Notes: generated by a model not told the origin, from the letters alone. Shown: positions 1-9,049, numbered from the stretch's first letter. The stretch: 64,000 nt of DNA from Lysobacter enzymogenes (GCF_017355525.1 NZ_CP067395.1:5096501-5160500), one strand, 5' to 3'. Numbers and translations are program-made.

Positions 1-2877
1 AGCGTCAACGGCCGCGCCTCGGTCAGCATCGAATTCACCTTGCAGCGCGACATCGAAGCCGCCGCCAACGACGTGCGCGACGCGGTCAGCCGGGTCATGG
101 ACCGCATGCCCGACGAGGCCGATCCGCCGGAAGTCGAGAAGGTCGAGAGCGACGCCGACCCCGTCCTGTGGCTCAACATGAGCTCGAAGAAGATGGACAC
201 GCTGCAGCTGTCGGACTACGCCGACCGCTACGTCGTGGATCGCCTGTCGTCGGTCGACGGCGTCGCCCAGGTCCGCATCGGCGGCCAGCAGCGCTACGCC
301 ATGCGCATCTGGCTCGACCAGGACGCGCTGGCCGCGCGCGACATCACCGTCAACGAAGTCGAGAACGCGCTGCGCTCGGAGAACGTCGAGCTGCCGGCCG
401 GGCGGATCGAATCGCAGTCGCGCGACTTCACCCTGCGCGTCGCGCGCAGCTACCAGAAGCCGGCCGACTTCGCCCAGATCCCGCTGAAGAAGGGCGCCGA
501 CGGCTATGTGGTGCGGCTCGGCGACGTGGCCAAGATCGAGCTGCAATCGGCCGAGCGCCGCGCCTACTACCGCAGCAACGGCGAACCGAACATCGGCCTG
601 GGCATCGTCAAGACCTCGACCGCCAACAGCCTCGACGTCGCCCGCGCGGTGCGCGCGGAGGCCGACAAGATCCGTCCGACCCTGCCCGAAGGCACCGACA
701 TCTTCGTCGCCTTCGACACCACGATCTTCATCGAATCGGCGGTCGAGCGGGTCTATCACACCCTGGTCGAGGCCATCGTCCTGGTGCTGATCGTGATCTG
801 GCTGTTCCTCGGCAGCTTCCGCGCCGCGCTGATTCCGGCGGTGACGGTGCCGGTGTGCCTGATCGCCGCGTTCATCCCGCTGTACGCGTTCGGCTTCTCG
901 ATCAACCTGCTGACCCTGCTGGCGCTGGTGCTGTGCATCGGCCTGGTGGTCGACGACGCGATCGTGGTCATGGAGAACATCCAGCGCCGCGCCGACCTCG
1001 GCGAGCCGGCGCTGGTCGCGGCCGCGCGCGGCACCAAGCAGGTCGCGTTCGCGGTCATCGCCACCACCGCGGTGCTGGTCGCGGTGTTCCTGCCGGTCGG
1101 GTTCATGGAAGGCAACACCGGGCGCTTGTTCCGCGAATTGTCGGTGGCGCTGGCCGGCGCGGTCGCGCTGTCGGCGTTCGTCGCGCTGACCCTGACGCCG
1201 ATGATGTCGTCGAAGTTCGTGCGGCCGCACACGCAAGAAAAATCCAACCCGGTCAACCGCTGGGTCAACGCGCGCCTGGACGGCTTGAGCGCGGGCTACA
1301 AGCGCCTGCTCGACCGCACGGTCGAACGGCCGTGGCTGTTCGGCGCGATGATGCTGGCCGCGCTGGCGCTGAGCTTCGGCCTGTTCAAGCTGGTGCCGTC
1401 GGAACTGGCGCCGCAGGAAGACCGCGGCTCGTTCCAGATCTCGATCCTCGGCCCGGAAGGCGCCGGCTTCGACTACACGGTCAAGCAGGTGCAGGAAGTC
1501 GAGAAGATCGTCGCCGCGCACACCGGGCCGGACCAGACCATCCAGCGCTACAACCCGCGCGTGCCCGGCGGCTTCGGCGCCAGCGAGGAGATGCACACCG
1601 GCCGCATCGCGGTGTTCCTGCAGGATTGGGACCAGCGCGAGAAAAGCACCGCCCAGGTCGCCGACAGCCTGCGCGGCGAACTCGGCCGGATCGCCAGCGT
1701 GCGCGCGATGCCGCAGGTCGGCGGCGGCCTGGTGCGCACCCGCGGCCAGCCGATCCAGATCGTGCTCGGCGGCCCCGAATACGCCGAGCTGGCGCAGTGG
1801 CGCGACCGCATCCTGGCCCGGATCGAGCAGAACAAAGGCCTGTTCTCGGCCGACTCGGACTACAAGGAAACCCGGCCGCAGATGCGGGTCGAGATCGACC
1901 GCCAGCGCGCCGCCGACCTCGGCGTCAGCGTCACCGACATCGGCCACGCGCTGGAAACCCTGATGGGCTCGCGCCGCGTCACCACCTTCGTGCAGAACGG
2001 CGAGGAATACGACGTGATGGTCCAGGCCGACCGCGGCCTGCGCGCCTCGCCGGCGGATCTGGCCGCGATCCAGGTGCGCGCGCGCGACGGCGCGCTGGTG
2101 CCGCTGTCGAATCTGGTCACGCTCAAGGAACTGGCCGAGGCCGGCAGCCTCAACCGCTTCAACCGCCTGCGTTCGATCACCGTCAGCGCCGGCCTCGCGC
2201 CGGGCTACACGATGGGCGAGGCGGTGGCCTGGCTCAATCAAGTCGTGGCCGAGGAACTGCCCGACCATGCCCAGATCGACTGGAAGGGCGAATCGCGCGA
2301 ATACCAGAAAGCCGGCGGCGCGGTGCTGATGACCTTCACCCTGGCGCTGCTGGTGGTGTACCTGGTGCTGGCGGCGCAGTTCGAAAGCTTCATCCACCCG
2401 TTCGTGATCATGCTGACCGTGCCGCTCGGCGTGCTCGGCGCCTTGCTCGGGCTGTGGATGACCGGCGGTACGCTGAATCTGTTCAGTCAGATCGGCATCG
2501 TCATGCTGGTCGGGCTGGCGGCGAAGAACGGCATCCTGATCGTCGAGTTCGCCAATCAGTTGCGCGACGAAGGCCGCAGCATCCATCAGGCCATCGTCGA
2601 GTCCTCGGCGGTGCGCCTGCGCCCGATCCTGATGACCTCGATCGCGACCGTGGTCGGCGCGGTGCCGCTGGTGCTGGCCGGCGGCCCGGGTTCGGCCAGC
2701 CGCGCGACCATCGGCATCGTGGTGATCTTCGGCGTGTCGTTCTCGACCTTGCTGTCGCTGTTCATCGTGCCGGCGTTCTATGTGCTGCTCGCGCGTTTCA
2801 CCAAGTCGCCCGAAGCGGTGGCGCACGAGCTGGAGCGGCTGGAAACCGAGACGCCGCAAGCCGGCGGCCACGCGTAA
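1..2877 (+). CDS. RND-family efflux transporter permease, 5' end missing
   Basis: The frame is open from the first base, so the gene begins upstream and 958 residues are visible. It is an inner-membrane, proton-driven RND pump subunit of the AcrB/MexB type that would work with a periplasmic adaptor and an outer-membrane channel. A first membrane bundle lies at about visible residues 257-400 and contains VVDDAIVVMEN, the Asp-Asp pair that relays protons in TM4. A large periplasmic loop follows, then a second bundle with VGLAAKNGILIVEF, carrying the TM10 lysine that partners the Asp pair. The C-terminus is intact. Its adaptor gene should lie just outside the window. Substrate cannot be told from sequence; the drug-efflux subfamily is likelier than the metal-efflux one. 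Confidence 0.95.
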   Translation, partial: SVNGRASVSIEFTLQRDIEAAANDVRDAVSRVMDRMPDEADPPEVEKVESDADPVLWLNMSSKKMDTLQLSDYADRYVVDRLSSVDGVAQVRIGGQQRYAMRIWLDQDALAARDITVNEVENALRSENVELPAGRIESQSRDFTLRVARSYQKPADFAQIPLKKGADGYVVRLGDVAKIELQSAERRAYYRSNGEPNIGLGIVKTSTANSLDVARAVRAEADKIRPTLPEGTDIFVAFDTTIFIESAVERVYHTLVEAIVLVLIVIWLFLGSFRAALIPAVTVPVCLIAAFIPLYAFGFSINLLTLLALVLCIGLVVDDAIVVMENIQRRADLGEPALVAAARGTKQVAFAVIATTAVLVAVFLPVGFMEGNTGRLFRELSVALAGAVALSAFVALTLTPMMSSKFVRPHTQEKSNPVNRWVNARLDGLSAGYKRLLDRTVERPWLFGAMMLAALALSFGLFKLVPSELAPQEDRGSFQISILGPEGAGFDYTVKQVQEVEKIVAAHTGPDQTIQRYNPRVPGGFGASEEMHTGRIAVFLQDWDQREKSTAQVADSLRGELGRIASVRAMPQVGGGLVRTRGQPIQIVLGGPEYAELAQWRDRILARIEQNKGLFSADSDYKETRPQMRVEIDRQRAADLGVSVTDIGHALETLMGSRRVTTFVQNGEEYDVMVQADRGLRASPADLAAIQVRARDGALVPLSNLVTLKELAEAGSLNRFNRLRSITVSAGLAPGYTMGEAVAWLNQVVAEELPDHAQIDWKGESREYQKAGGAVLMTFTLALLVVYLVLAAQFESFIHPFVIMLTVPLGVLGALLGLWMTGGTLNLFSQIGIVMLVGLAAKNGILIVEFANQLRDEGRSIHQAIVESSAVRLRPILMTSIATVVGAVPLVLAGGPGSASRATIGIVVIFGVSFSTLLSLFIVPAFYVLLARFTKSPEAVAHELERLETETPQAGGHA

Positions 2878-2890
2878 CAAGATGGCCTTC

Positions 2891-2989
2891 CTGTAGGAGC
2901 GGCGCGAGCCGCGACTGCGACAACGCAACTACGCCGCAGGTTTCATCGCAGTTGCGTTGTCGCAGTCGCGGCTCGCGCCGCTCCTACAG
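2891..2989. repeat. Dispersed inverted repeat, family 1, between convergent genes
   Basis: Two perfect 40-nt arms (2891-2930 and 2950-2989) flank a 19-nt loop. The outer end of the arm reads CTGTAGGAGCGGCGCGAGCC. The element fills the gap between the convergent RND permease and the PTH2-like gene, so it could end transcription from both sides. Copies recur at 8.9, 11.5, 21.3, 48.4 and 55.0 kb. Confidence 0.93.
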
Positions 2990-3004
2990 GGGGCCACCCA
3001 CGCT

Positions 3005-3313
3005 TCACGCGTCTTTGTACAAGCGCAGGAACTTGAACATCTTCGGCCACTCCTCGCGCGGCCTGAACGCGATGGCGACTTCGCGCCCGTCCAGCGCCGA
3101 TTCGGTCAGCACCACGTGGTCCTCGACCTGCTTGGCGTTCTCGAATTCCTTGGCGTTGGCCTTGCACACGGCCTTGAAGAACGGGCCGTCGAGCCAGCGC
3201 TGCGTGTCCGGGGCGTCGCGGAACTTCAGGTAAGCGGCGAGCGAGGCGTGGGCGACGGCGACCATGGCGAAGCCCAGGGGGATGTCGTCGCGGACCAGGA
3301 TGTACATCTTCAT
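3005..3313 (-). CDS. Small PTH2-like protein, function unproven
   Basis: This 102-residue protein starts MKMYILVRDDIPLG, followed by VAHASLAAYLKF. That layout (a hydrophobic strand, a charged turn, then an A-H-A/S-x-x-A helix) resembles the start of archaeal-type peptidyl-tRNA hydrolase 2 and related proteins. The middle (FKAVCKANAKEFENAKQ) and the end fit the same alpha/beta fold. Catalytic identity with PTH2 is not established, and bacteria normally rely on the unrelated Pth1, so a divergent function is likely. The ATG at 3311-3313 begins the recognisable fold; longer in-frame extensions upstream are low-complexity and were not used. It converges on the RND gene across the inverted repeat. 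Confidence 0.75.
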   Translation of the reverse strand: MKMYILVRDDIPLGFAMVAVAHASLAAYLKFRDAPDTQRWLDGPFFKAVCKANAKEFENAKQVEDHVVLTESALDGREVAIAFRPREEWPKMFKFLRLYKDA

Positions 3314-3550
3314 AAAGCGGGCGTTCCATGCGTTGAGGGCGGGAGAGGGGCGGTTCGCGGCCCGAACGGTCGGGCGCCGCGCAGCGTCCGCGGCCGCGAC
3401 GGCGGGGCGCGCGCTCGTCGTACGCAGGGCGGCGGCGGCGCGGAACCCGCGCGCCGTCGCGGCCGGCCCGGACGGCGGCGCCGGGGCCTGCACCGCAAGC
3501 CGACCGATCCGGCGTTTGCAGCGCGGCGGCGGCGAAATTAGGCTACCCGC

Positions 3551-4108
3551 ATGAACGCCGACCCCGCCACCCCCGTGTTGCCGCAAGGCGCGGGCTTCGC
3601 GCTGCGCCCGTGGCGCGGCGACGACCTCGACAGCCTGGTCGAATACGCCGACAACGCCGAGGTGTCGCGCGGGCTCAGCGATCGCTTCCCGTACCCGTAC
3701 ACGCGCCAGGACGGCGAGCGTTTCCTGCAGGGCCAGGTGGTCGATTTCGCCCATCCGGTGTTCGCGATCGAAGTCGGCGGCCGCGCGGTCGGCGGCATCG
3801 GCGCGCATCCGGGGCGCGGCGAACGCGTCCACGGCGCCGAGTTCGGTTACTGGCTCGGCCGCCCGCTGTGGGGCGCCGGCCTGATGACCCGGGTGGTCGC
3901 CGCGTTCGCGCCGTGGGCGATGCGGCAGTTGGCGTTGTACCGGTTGCACGCGACGGTGCTGGACGAGAATCCGGCGTCGGCGCGGGTGTTGTTGAAGAAC
4001 GGTTTCGAAGAAGAGGGCGTGCAGCGCTGCGCCGTGTACAAGCACGGCCGCGTCCACGACCTGCGTGTGTTCGCGAAGGTGAGAAGGAGCCTGCAAGATG
4101 CGACGTGA
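3551..4108 (+). CDS. GNAT-family N-acetyltransferase (RimJ/RimL type)
   Basis: The 185-residue protein has the Acetyltransf_3 layout. An N-terminal LRPWRGDDLDSLVEYADNAE segment is followed by EFGYWLGRPLWGAGLMTRVV (strand beta4 and the acetyl-CoA loop region) and the C-terminal LHATVLDENPASARVLLKNG, typical of RimJ/RimL-like enzymes that acetylate N-terminal amines of proteins or small amines using acetyl-CoA. The substrate is unknown. The stop lies inside the next gene (11-bp overlap), so this gene and the RNA methyltransferase are probably translationally coupled. No strong Shine-Dalgarno sequence is seen before the ATG. Confidence 0.9.
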   Translation: MNADPATPVLPQGAGFALRPWRGDDLDSLVEYADNAEVSRGLSDRFPYPYTRQDGERFLQGQVVDFAHPVFAIEVGGRAVGGIGAHPGRGERVHGAEFGYWLGRPLWGAGLMTRVVAAFAPWAMRQLALYRLHATVLDENPASARVLLKNGFEEEGVQRCAVYKHGRVHDLRVFAKVRRSLQDAT

Positions 4109-5240
4109 CGATCCTCCGCGCGGTCCGCGCAAGCCGCAGGGCGGCGCCGGCGGTCCGGGCGGCCCCTACGGTTCCGGCGGCCGCGGCCATGCCGGCGGCG
4201 CGGGCGGTCCTTATGGTGCCGGCGGCCGCAGCGGTTCGGGCGAACCGCGTGGGCCCGGCGGCTCGGGCGGTTCGGGCGATCCCGCCGGCCGCGGCGAAGG
4301 CCCGGGCCCGTGGCGCGAACGCGGCGGTTCGCATCACCCGCACTCGCGCGACGAGCGCCGGGTCCAGCGTTCGCGCCACGACGAGGACGCGCACGAGCAG
4401 CGCTTTCGCGACGGCCGCCACGAGCGTCACGAGCGCGGCCACCGCCGCGCCGACGAAGACGACGACCAGGGCGACCGAGGTCCGGGCGCGCCGCATCCGC
4501 AGCGCGCCCGTCGCGACGCCGAGCTTCGCCTGTACGGATTGAACGCGGTGCGCGCGGTGTTCGCGCGGCGGCCGCAGGCGCTGCGCAAGCTGTACCTGGA
4601 CGCGCCGCGGATTCCGCAACTGCAGCCGATGCTGGCCTGGTGCGTCGCCAACCGGGTCGGTTACCGCGTGGTCGAGACGTCCGACCTGGACAAGCTCGCC
4701 GCCAGCGGCCACCACGAAGGCGTGGTGGCCGAGGTGCTGCGCGACGAGCCCGCGCCGCTGTCGACCTGGCTGCGCGACCTGCCGCCCGGCCCGCAGCTGG
4801 CGCTGTGGCTCGACGGCGTCGGCAACCCGCACAACCTCGGCGCGATCCTGCGCTCGGCCGCGCACTTCGGCGTGGCCGCGGTGCTGTTGCCGAAGGACTC
4901 GACCCTGGCCTTGTCCGGCGCCGCCGCGCGCGTCGCCGAAGGCGGCGCCGAAGCGGTGCCGATGGTGCGGCTGGGCCGCAGCGACAACGCCATCGCGCAA
5001 TTGCGCGGCGCCGGCTTCGAACTGGCCGCGACGGTCGTCGCCGGCGGCGAAGACGTATTCGCCGCACCGTTGCCGCCGCGCCTGATCTACGTGCTCGGCG
5101 CCGAAGGCGAGGGCATGGACCGCGAACTGGCGGGGGCCTGCGACCGGCGTTTGTCGATTCCGGGCACCGGGCAAGTCGAGAGCCTCAACGTCGCGGCGGC
5201 GACGGCGGTGCTGTTGGCGGCGTGGCGCGCGCGGCGTTGA
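4098..5240 (+). CDS. TrmH/SpoU-family RNA 2'-O-methyltransferase with long Gly/Arg-rich N-terminal tail
   Basis: The last ~230 of 380 residues form a SPOUT methyltransferase. A substrate-binding domain begins near LYGLNAVRAVF, followed by motif 1 (LDGVGNPHNLGAILRSAAHF), motif 2 (YVLGAEGEGMDRELAGACDR) and motif 3 (IPGTGQVESLNVAAATAVLL). The glycine/asparagine loops form the trefoil-knot SAM site. It should 2'-O-methylate a ribose in rRNA or tRNA; RlmB and TrmH are the nearest characterised types and the exact site is unknown. The first ~130 residues are disordered: first Gly/Pro/Ser-rich repeats, then His/Arg/Asp-rich. They may bind RNA. The gene overlaps the preceding GNAT gene by 11 bp. Confidence 0.9.
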   Translation: MRRDDPPRGPRKPQGGAGGPGGPYGSGGRGHAGGAGGPYGAGGRSGSGEPRGPGGSGGSGDPAGRGEGPGPWRERGGSHHPHSRDERRVQRSRHDEDAHEQRFRDGRHERHERGHRRADEDDDQGDRGPGAPHPQRARRDAELRLYGLNAVRAVFARRPQALRKLYLDAPRIPQLQPMLAWCVANRVGYRVVETSDLDKLAASGHHEGVVAEVLRDEPAPLSTWLRDLPPGPQLALWLDGVGNPHNLGAILRSAAHFGVAAVLLPKDSTLALSGAAARVAEGGAEAVPMVRLGRSDNAIAQLRGAGFELAATVVAGGEDVFAAPLPPRLIYVLGAEGEGMDRELAGACDRRLSIPGTGQVESLNVAAATAVLLAAWRARR

Positions 5241-5272
5241 GTGCGGGCCTACCGTCGGTTGCGCGAATGCGG

Positions 5273-5801
5273 GAACTCCAGGGCTTTATCGAGGCATGGC
5301 TCTGAAGTCTCTGGATCCCCGCTTTCGCGGGGATGACGGCTGGAACAGACGCAACGTAACCCACCTGATGTCATGCCCGCGAACGCGGGAATCCAGGGCT
5401 CTACCCAGGCATGACTCTGAAGTCTCTGGATCCCCGCCTTCGCGGGGATGAAGGCTCGAACAGACGCGACGTAACCCACCTGATGTCATTCCCGCGAACG
5501 CGGGAATCCAAGGCTTTACCCAGGCATGACTCTGAAGTCTCTGAACCCCTGCCTTCGCGGGGATGACGGCTCGAACAGACGCGACGTAACCCACCTGATG
5601 TCATTCCCGCGAACGCGGGAATCCAGGGCTTTACCCAGGCATGACTCTGAAGTCTCTGGATCCCCGCCTTCGCGGGGATGACGGCTCGAACAGACGCGAC
5701 GCAACTCACCTGATGTCATTCCCGCGAACGCGGGAATCCAGGGCTTTACCCAGGCATGGCTCTGAAAGCTCTGGATCCCCGCCTTCGCGGGGATGACGGC
5801 T
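5273..5801. repeat. Tandem array of a 115-bp unit with paired palindromes (five repeats of the core)
   Basis: The core GGCATGrCTCTGAAgTCTCT recurs with its ATG at 5296, 5411, 5526, 5641 and 5756, an exact 115-bp period. Each unit carries two dyads: GATCCCCGC/GCGGGGATC around a TTC-type loop, and TTCCCGCGAACGCGGGAA. The array separates the convergent TrmH-like and RebB-like genes. Open frames through it on either strand are translations of the repeat and are not called as genes. Confidence 0.93.
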
Positions 5802-5851
5802 TGTGGAGCGGAACTCGCGTCCTATCCATTCCCTGTTCCCGCTTTCGCGAT

Positions 5852-6595
5852 TCACACGATGTGCTTGATCGCCTCAAGCAACCCCGCGTACTCGTCGGCC
5901 TGATCCGGCTGCTTCAGCATCGCGTCCAGACACACCGCCAACGCCGCCGCCTGCAGCGTCTGCAAGTTCTGCCGATGCTGCGCATCGGACACGTTGCGCA
6001 GACCGGCGGCGAACGCGTCGGTGGCGGCGCGGTGGCCGTAAGCGAACTCGCCGGCCGCGGCCAGCACGGCTTCGTTGGATTGTTTGACCGCCGATTCGAT
6101 CTGCTGGTTGATGCCGCCGTACTGGTACGGCTCGCCGCCGTGGCCGGCGAGCGCGGCGCGCAGCCGTTCCAGCAGTTCCTCCGGCTCCAGCGGCGCGGCG
6201 TCGGCGCCGTTGCGCGGCGGCGCGGCGTTCGGGCGATCGCCGGGATTGCCGTTCGGCGCGGCGCCGGCATCGTCGTTGTCGGTGTTTTCGCTCATGGTGG
6301 CCTCCGAGGCGTGCGGGCCGTCGCCGGCCGTGGACAGATGGACGTGGTGCGGGTCTTTCGGCGGAGGCGCTTTGGACAACTGGTCCTTGAGCCGGCCGAC
6401 GCCGGCGGCGACGACCGCGTCGGCGCGCAGCGCCGCTTCGTTCTGCTGGGTCAGCGCCTGTTCGCCGAGGGCGAGGGTGGCCTCGCGCAGCGCGCTCCAC
6501 AGCGTCAGCAGCGCGCGCTCCGGCGAAGGCGGTGCCGTGTCCGCGCCATCGCCGCTGGGGCTGCGTTCGGCGTCGGCGTGATGGGCGTCGGTCAT
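5852..6595 (-). CDS. RebB-like (R-body family) protein with an extra N-terminal half
   Basis: The 247-residue frame ends in a segment (INQQIESAVKQSNEAVL followed by an Ala-rich helix and AQHRQNLQTLQAAALAV) that resembles RebB proteins, the small subunits that assemble into coiled R-bodies. The resemblance (N-x-QI-x-x-AV-x-Q-x-N then AQ-x-x-x-N...QAA) is by eye only. The first ~98 residues form another Ala-rich helical segment after an acidic/proline leader. An internal ATG at 6293-6295 is preceded by GGAGG at ideal spacing, far better than anything before the first ATG. The true product may therefore be 147 residues (5852-6295), or both forms may be made. No second Reb gene lies nearby, although reb loci usually hold several. 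Confidence 0.6.
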   Translation of the reverse strand: MTDAHHADAERSPSGDGADTAPPSPERALLTLWSALREATLALGEQALTQQNEAALRADAVVAAGVGRLKDQLSKAPPPKDPHHVHLSTAGDGPHASEATMSENTDNDDAGAAPNGNPGDRPNAAPPRNGADAAPLEPEELLERLRAALAGHGGEPYQYGGINQQIESAVKQSNEAVLAAAGEFAYGHRAATDAFAAGLRNVSDAQHRQNLQTLQAAALAVCLDAMLKQPDQADEYAGLLEAIKHIV

Positions 6596-6796
6596 CGTCG
6601 GTGCGGATCCGGAGTGCGGCCGGCGGGCGCGCTGTTTTCGAAATAACGCAAACCAGCGCGCGGACAGGGCAGGCGCGGCGCGACAAAGCGTGAGGACGTT
6701 TCCGGTTTGAGCGCGCGGCGCCGATGCGCGGCGTTCACGGATGCGCGGGTGGAGCGTTGCGCGAAGCGGTTTCGGCGCGGCGCGGGCCGACTGCGG

Positions 6797-7237
6797 TCGT
6801 GCCCGCGAACGCGGGCTGCGCGTTTATTTCGGCGAAGCCGAACATTCAGGGCGTCGTCGAGGCAGGGCGCTGAAGCCTCTGGATCCCCGCGTTCGCGGGG
6901 ATGACGGTCTGGGAGGGTCGAGGTGCAACCCTTCTGTCGTCGTTCCCGCGAACGCGGGAACCCAGGGCTTCATCGAGGCAGAACGCTGAAGTCTCTGGAT
7001 CCCCGCGTTCGCGGGGATGACGGTCTGGGAGGGGCGAGGTGCAACCCTCCTGTCGTCGTTCCCGCGAACGCGGGAATCCAGGGCTTTATCGAGGCAGGGC
7101 GCTGAAGTCTCTGGATCCCCGCGTTCGCGGGGATGACGGTCTGGGAGAGGCGCGGTGCAACCCTCCTATCGTCGTTCCCGCGAACGCGGGAACCCAGGGC
7201 TTCATCGAGGCAGAGCGCCGAAGTCTGCGGATCCCCG
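6797..7237. repeat. Second tandem array of the palindromic unit, 116-bp period (about four units)
   Basis: GGCAGrrCGCyGAAG recurs at 6861, 6977, 7093 and 7209, an exact 116-bp spacing. Each unit combines GATCCCCGC-GTTC-GCGGGGATG with TTCCCGCGAACGCGGGAA. It is related to the 5273-5801 array but has a different spacer (GGTCTGGGAGGGGCGAGGTG). The last, degraded unit stops 12 bp from the stop codon of the M28 peptidase gene. The rest of the gap (6596-6796) shows no gene. Confidence 0.92.
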
Positions 7238-7248
7238 CAGCCGCCGTC

Positions 7249-8676
7249 TCACTCCTCCGGCGGCGTCACCTGCTTCGGCGTGCTGCCGAAGTCGCCGTCG
7301 GCCGAAGCGGCCAGATAGGCGAACACCGCGTACGCCGCGACGTTCTGCGCCAAGGCCTTCGGGTCGATCTTGTCGAGGGTGTCGTCGGGCGTGTGGTGGT
7401 AGTCGAAATAGTCGGTGCCGTCCTGCGCCAGCCGCGCCCAGGCCAGGCCCTTGGCCGCGAACGGGCCGATGTCCGGGCCCGGGCCGCCCTTGCCGGGCGT
7501 GTGCTCGATGCCCAGCGGCGCCAGCGCGTCGGCGATCTGCTTGTCGGCGGCCTGCGCGTAATCCGGCGCCGAGCTGGAGTAGGCGTAGATGCGGCCGGCA
7601 CCGAAGTCGCTCTCCGCGCCGATCTGGTGCTTGCGCACATCGGCCGCGTGCTTGTCGGCGTAAGCGCGGCCGCCGTACAGGCCCTGTTCCTCGTTGGCGA
7701 ACGCGATCACCCGCACCGTGCGCGCGGGGCGCAGCTTGCTCTGGCCGATCAGCTTGGCCGCGGCCATGGTCAGGCCGACGCCGGCGCCGTCGTCGATCGC
7801 GCCGGTGCCCTGGTCCCACGAATCCAGATGGCCGCCGATGACCACCACTTCCTCGGGCTTGCTCTTGCCGCGGATCTCGCCGATGACGTTGTACGAGGTG
7901 GCCTGTCCGTCCCAGCCGCAGTCCAGCGCCACGCGCACGCGGGTGGCGCCGCGCGCGGTCAGGCGCGAGAGCTGCTCGGCGTCGGGCGCCGACAGCGCCG
8001 CCGACGGCACCGGCTTGAGGCCCTCGTCGAAGCGGGTGATGCCGGTGTGCGGCATGCGGTGCGAGTCGGTGCCGGCCGAACGCATCAGGAAACCGGCGGC
8101 GCCGGCGCGGATCGCCGCCGACGGGCCGCGGCTGCGCACGCGTCCGCCCGGGCCGTAGCCGGCGCCGTCTTTGGCGCGCGGCATGGCGTAGTCGATGAAG
8201 GCGATCTTGCCGGCCAGCGAACCGGCCGGCGCGGCCTCCAGCGCGGCCAGATCGGCGAAGCGCACGACCTCGCCCTCGACCGTGCCGCCGGGGCTGCCGC
8301 CGAGCGCGGTCAGGCGCAGCGGCTGGGCGCTGGCGCCGAGCACTTCGGCGTGTTCGCTGCGGCGTTCCCACTTCGGAAACGTCACCGGCTCGGTCCAGAC
8401 CTTGTCGAAACCCAGCTCGCGGAACTTGGCCTGCGCCCACGCCACCGCGCGCGCATCGGCTTCGCTGCCGGCCAGGCGCGGGCCGACTTCGGTGGTCAGC
8501 GATTCGGTGATCTTGAAGCCCAGGTCGCTGGCCAATGCGCGTTCGCGCAACTCGCCGGCGGCGTCGATGGCGGCTTGCGGGATGCGCGTTTCGCGCTGTG
8601 CGGCCGCGGCGTCGCCGGCCAGGATCGAACCCGTGAACATCACGGCAGCCATCGCTGCCCACAGCGGTGCGCGCAT
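7249..8676 (-). CDS. Secreted M28-family zinc aminopeptidase
   Basis: The 475-residue protein has a signal peptide (MRAPLWAAMAAVMFTGSILA, cleavage near AAA-AQ). A protease-associated domain at about residues 120-230 precedes the M28 catalytic domain: GGHLDSWDQG and AIDDGAG (zinc-ligand His and Asp), FANEEQGLYGG (catalytic and zinc Glu) and HTPDDTLD (last zinc-ligand His). It should cleave N-terminal residues from peptides outside the cytoplasm, as PepV/Vibrio-type aminopeptidases do. The ATG at 8674-8676 has GAGGAG about 7 nt upstream and starts a signal peptide; an in-frame ATG 23 codons earlier would bury it. Likely monocistronic. Confidence 0.92.
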   Translation of the reverse strand: MRAPLWAAMAAVMFTGSILAGDAAAAQRETRIPQAAIDAAGELRERALASDLGFKITESLTTEVGPRLAGSEADARAVAWAQAKFRELGFDKVWTEPVTFPKWERRSEHAEVLGASAQPLRLTALGGSPGGTVEGEVVRFADLAALEAAPAGSLAGKIAFIDYAMPRAKDGAGYGPGGRVRSRGPSAAIRAGAAGFLMRSAGTDSHRMPHTGITRFDEGLKPVPSAALSAPDAEQLSRLTARGATRVRVALDCGWDGQATSYNVIGEIRGKSKPEEVVVIGGHLDSWDQGTGAIDDGAGVGLTMAAAKLIGQSKLRPARTVRVIAFANEEQGLYGGRAYADKHAADVRKHQIGAESDFGAGRIYAYSSSAPDYAQAADKQIADALAPLGIEHTPGKGGPGPDIGPFAAKGLAWARLAQDGTDYFDYHHTPDDTLDKIDPKALAQNVAAYAVFAYLAASADGDFGSTPKQVTPPEE

Positions 8677-8920
8677 CCCCACTCTCCTCGTGCTGGCCGG
8701 CCGCGCGGAAGGTCGCGCGGCTAGGCGAAACGAGGAGCTTAACAACCCGGAACCGGCGCGCTACCTGAGGAAAGTCACCCCCGGGTCGCGGGATATTTGT
8801 CGCTGGGTGTAGCGTGGTTTGCTTCGCGCCGATGCGCGCCTGCGATCGGATGGCGGGCGCGGCGAAGCGGAGGCGTGCAGGTTTGCCGGATCTGTCGGTT
8901 CAGTGGCTGCGCAGTCGGCC

Positions 8921-9019
8921 GATTGTCGTGGTCGCGGCTCGCGCCGCTCCTACAGTCGGCCCAGGTGGCATTCGCGGATGCTCACTGCGGGAGCGGCGCG
9001 AGCCGCGACCACGACAATC
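8921..9019. repeat. Dispersed inverted repeat, family 1
   Basis: Perfect 30-nt arms (8921-8950 and 8990-9019) around a 39-nt spacer match the element at 2891. The outer ends read GATTGTCGTGGTCGCGGCTC. It lies between the M28 peptidase gene and the ASCH gene, both on the minus strand, upstream of the first and downstream of the second. The remainder of 8677-9049 shows no gene. Confidence 0.9.
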
Positions 9020-9049
9020 CATCGCCGGCGCCGGTTGGCATCCGCACGA

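Noticed and set aside
168..3233. Very long plus-strand frame through the RND gene
   Set aside because: It is an out-of-frame shadow full of Arg/Pro runs; the RND reading frame carries all family motifs.
5249..5719. Several overlapping minus-strand frames with near-identical repeated proteins
   Set aside because: They are translations of the 115-bp tandem repeat and have no ribosome sites.
6923..7105. Short frames reading SRERGNPGLHRG-type repeats
   Set aside because: Translations of the 116-bp tandem repeat.
5273..7237. Possible CRISPR arrays in the regularly spaced palindromes
   Set aside because: Units are long and nearly identical throughout, with no unique spacers; no cas genes are present.
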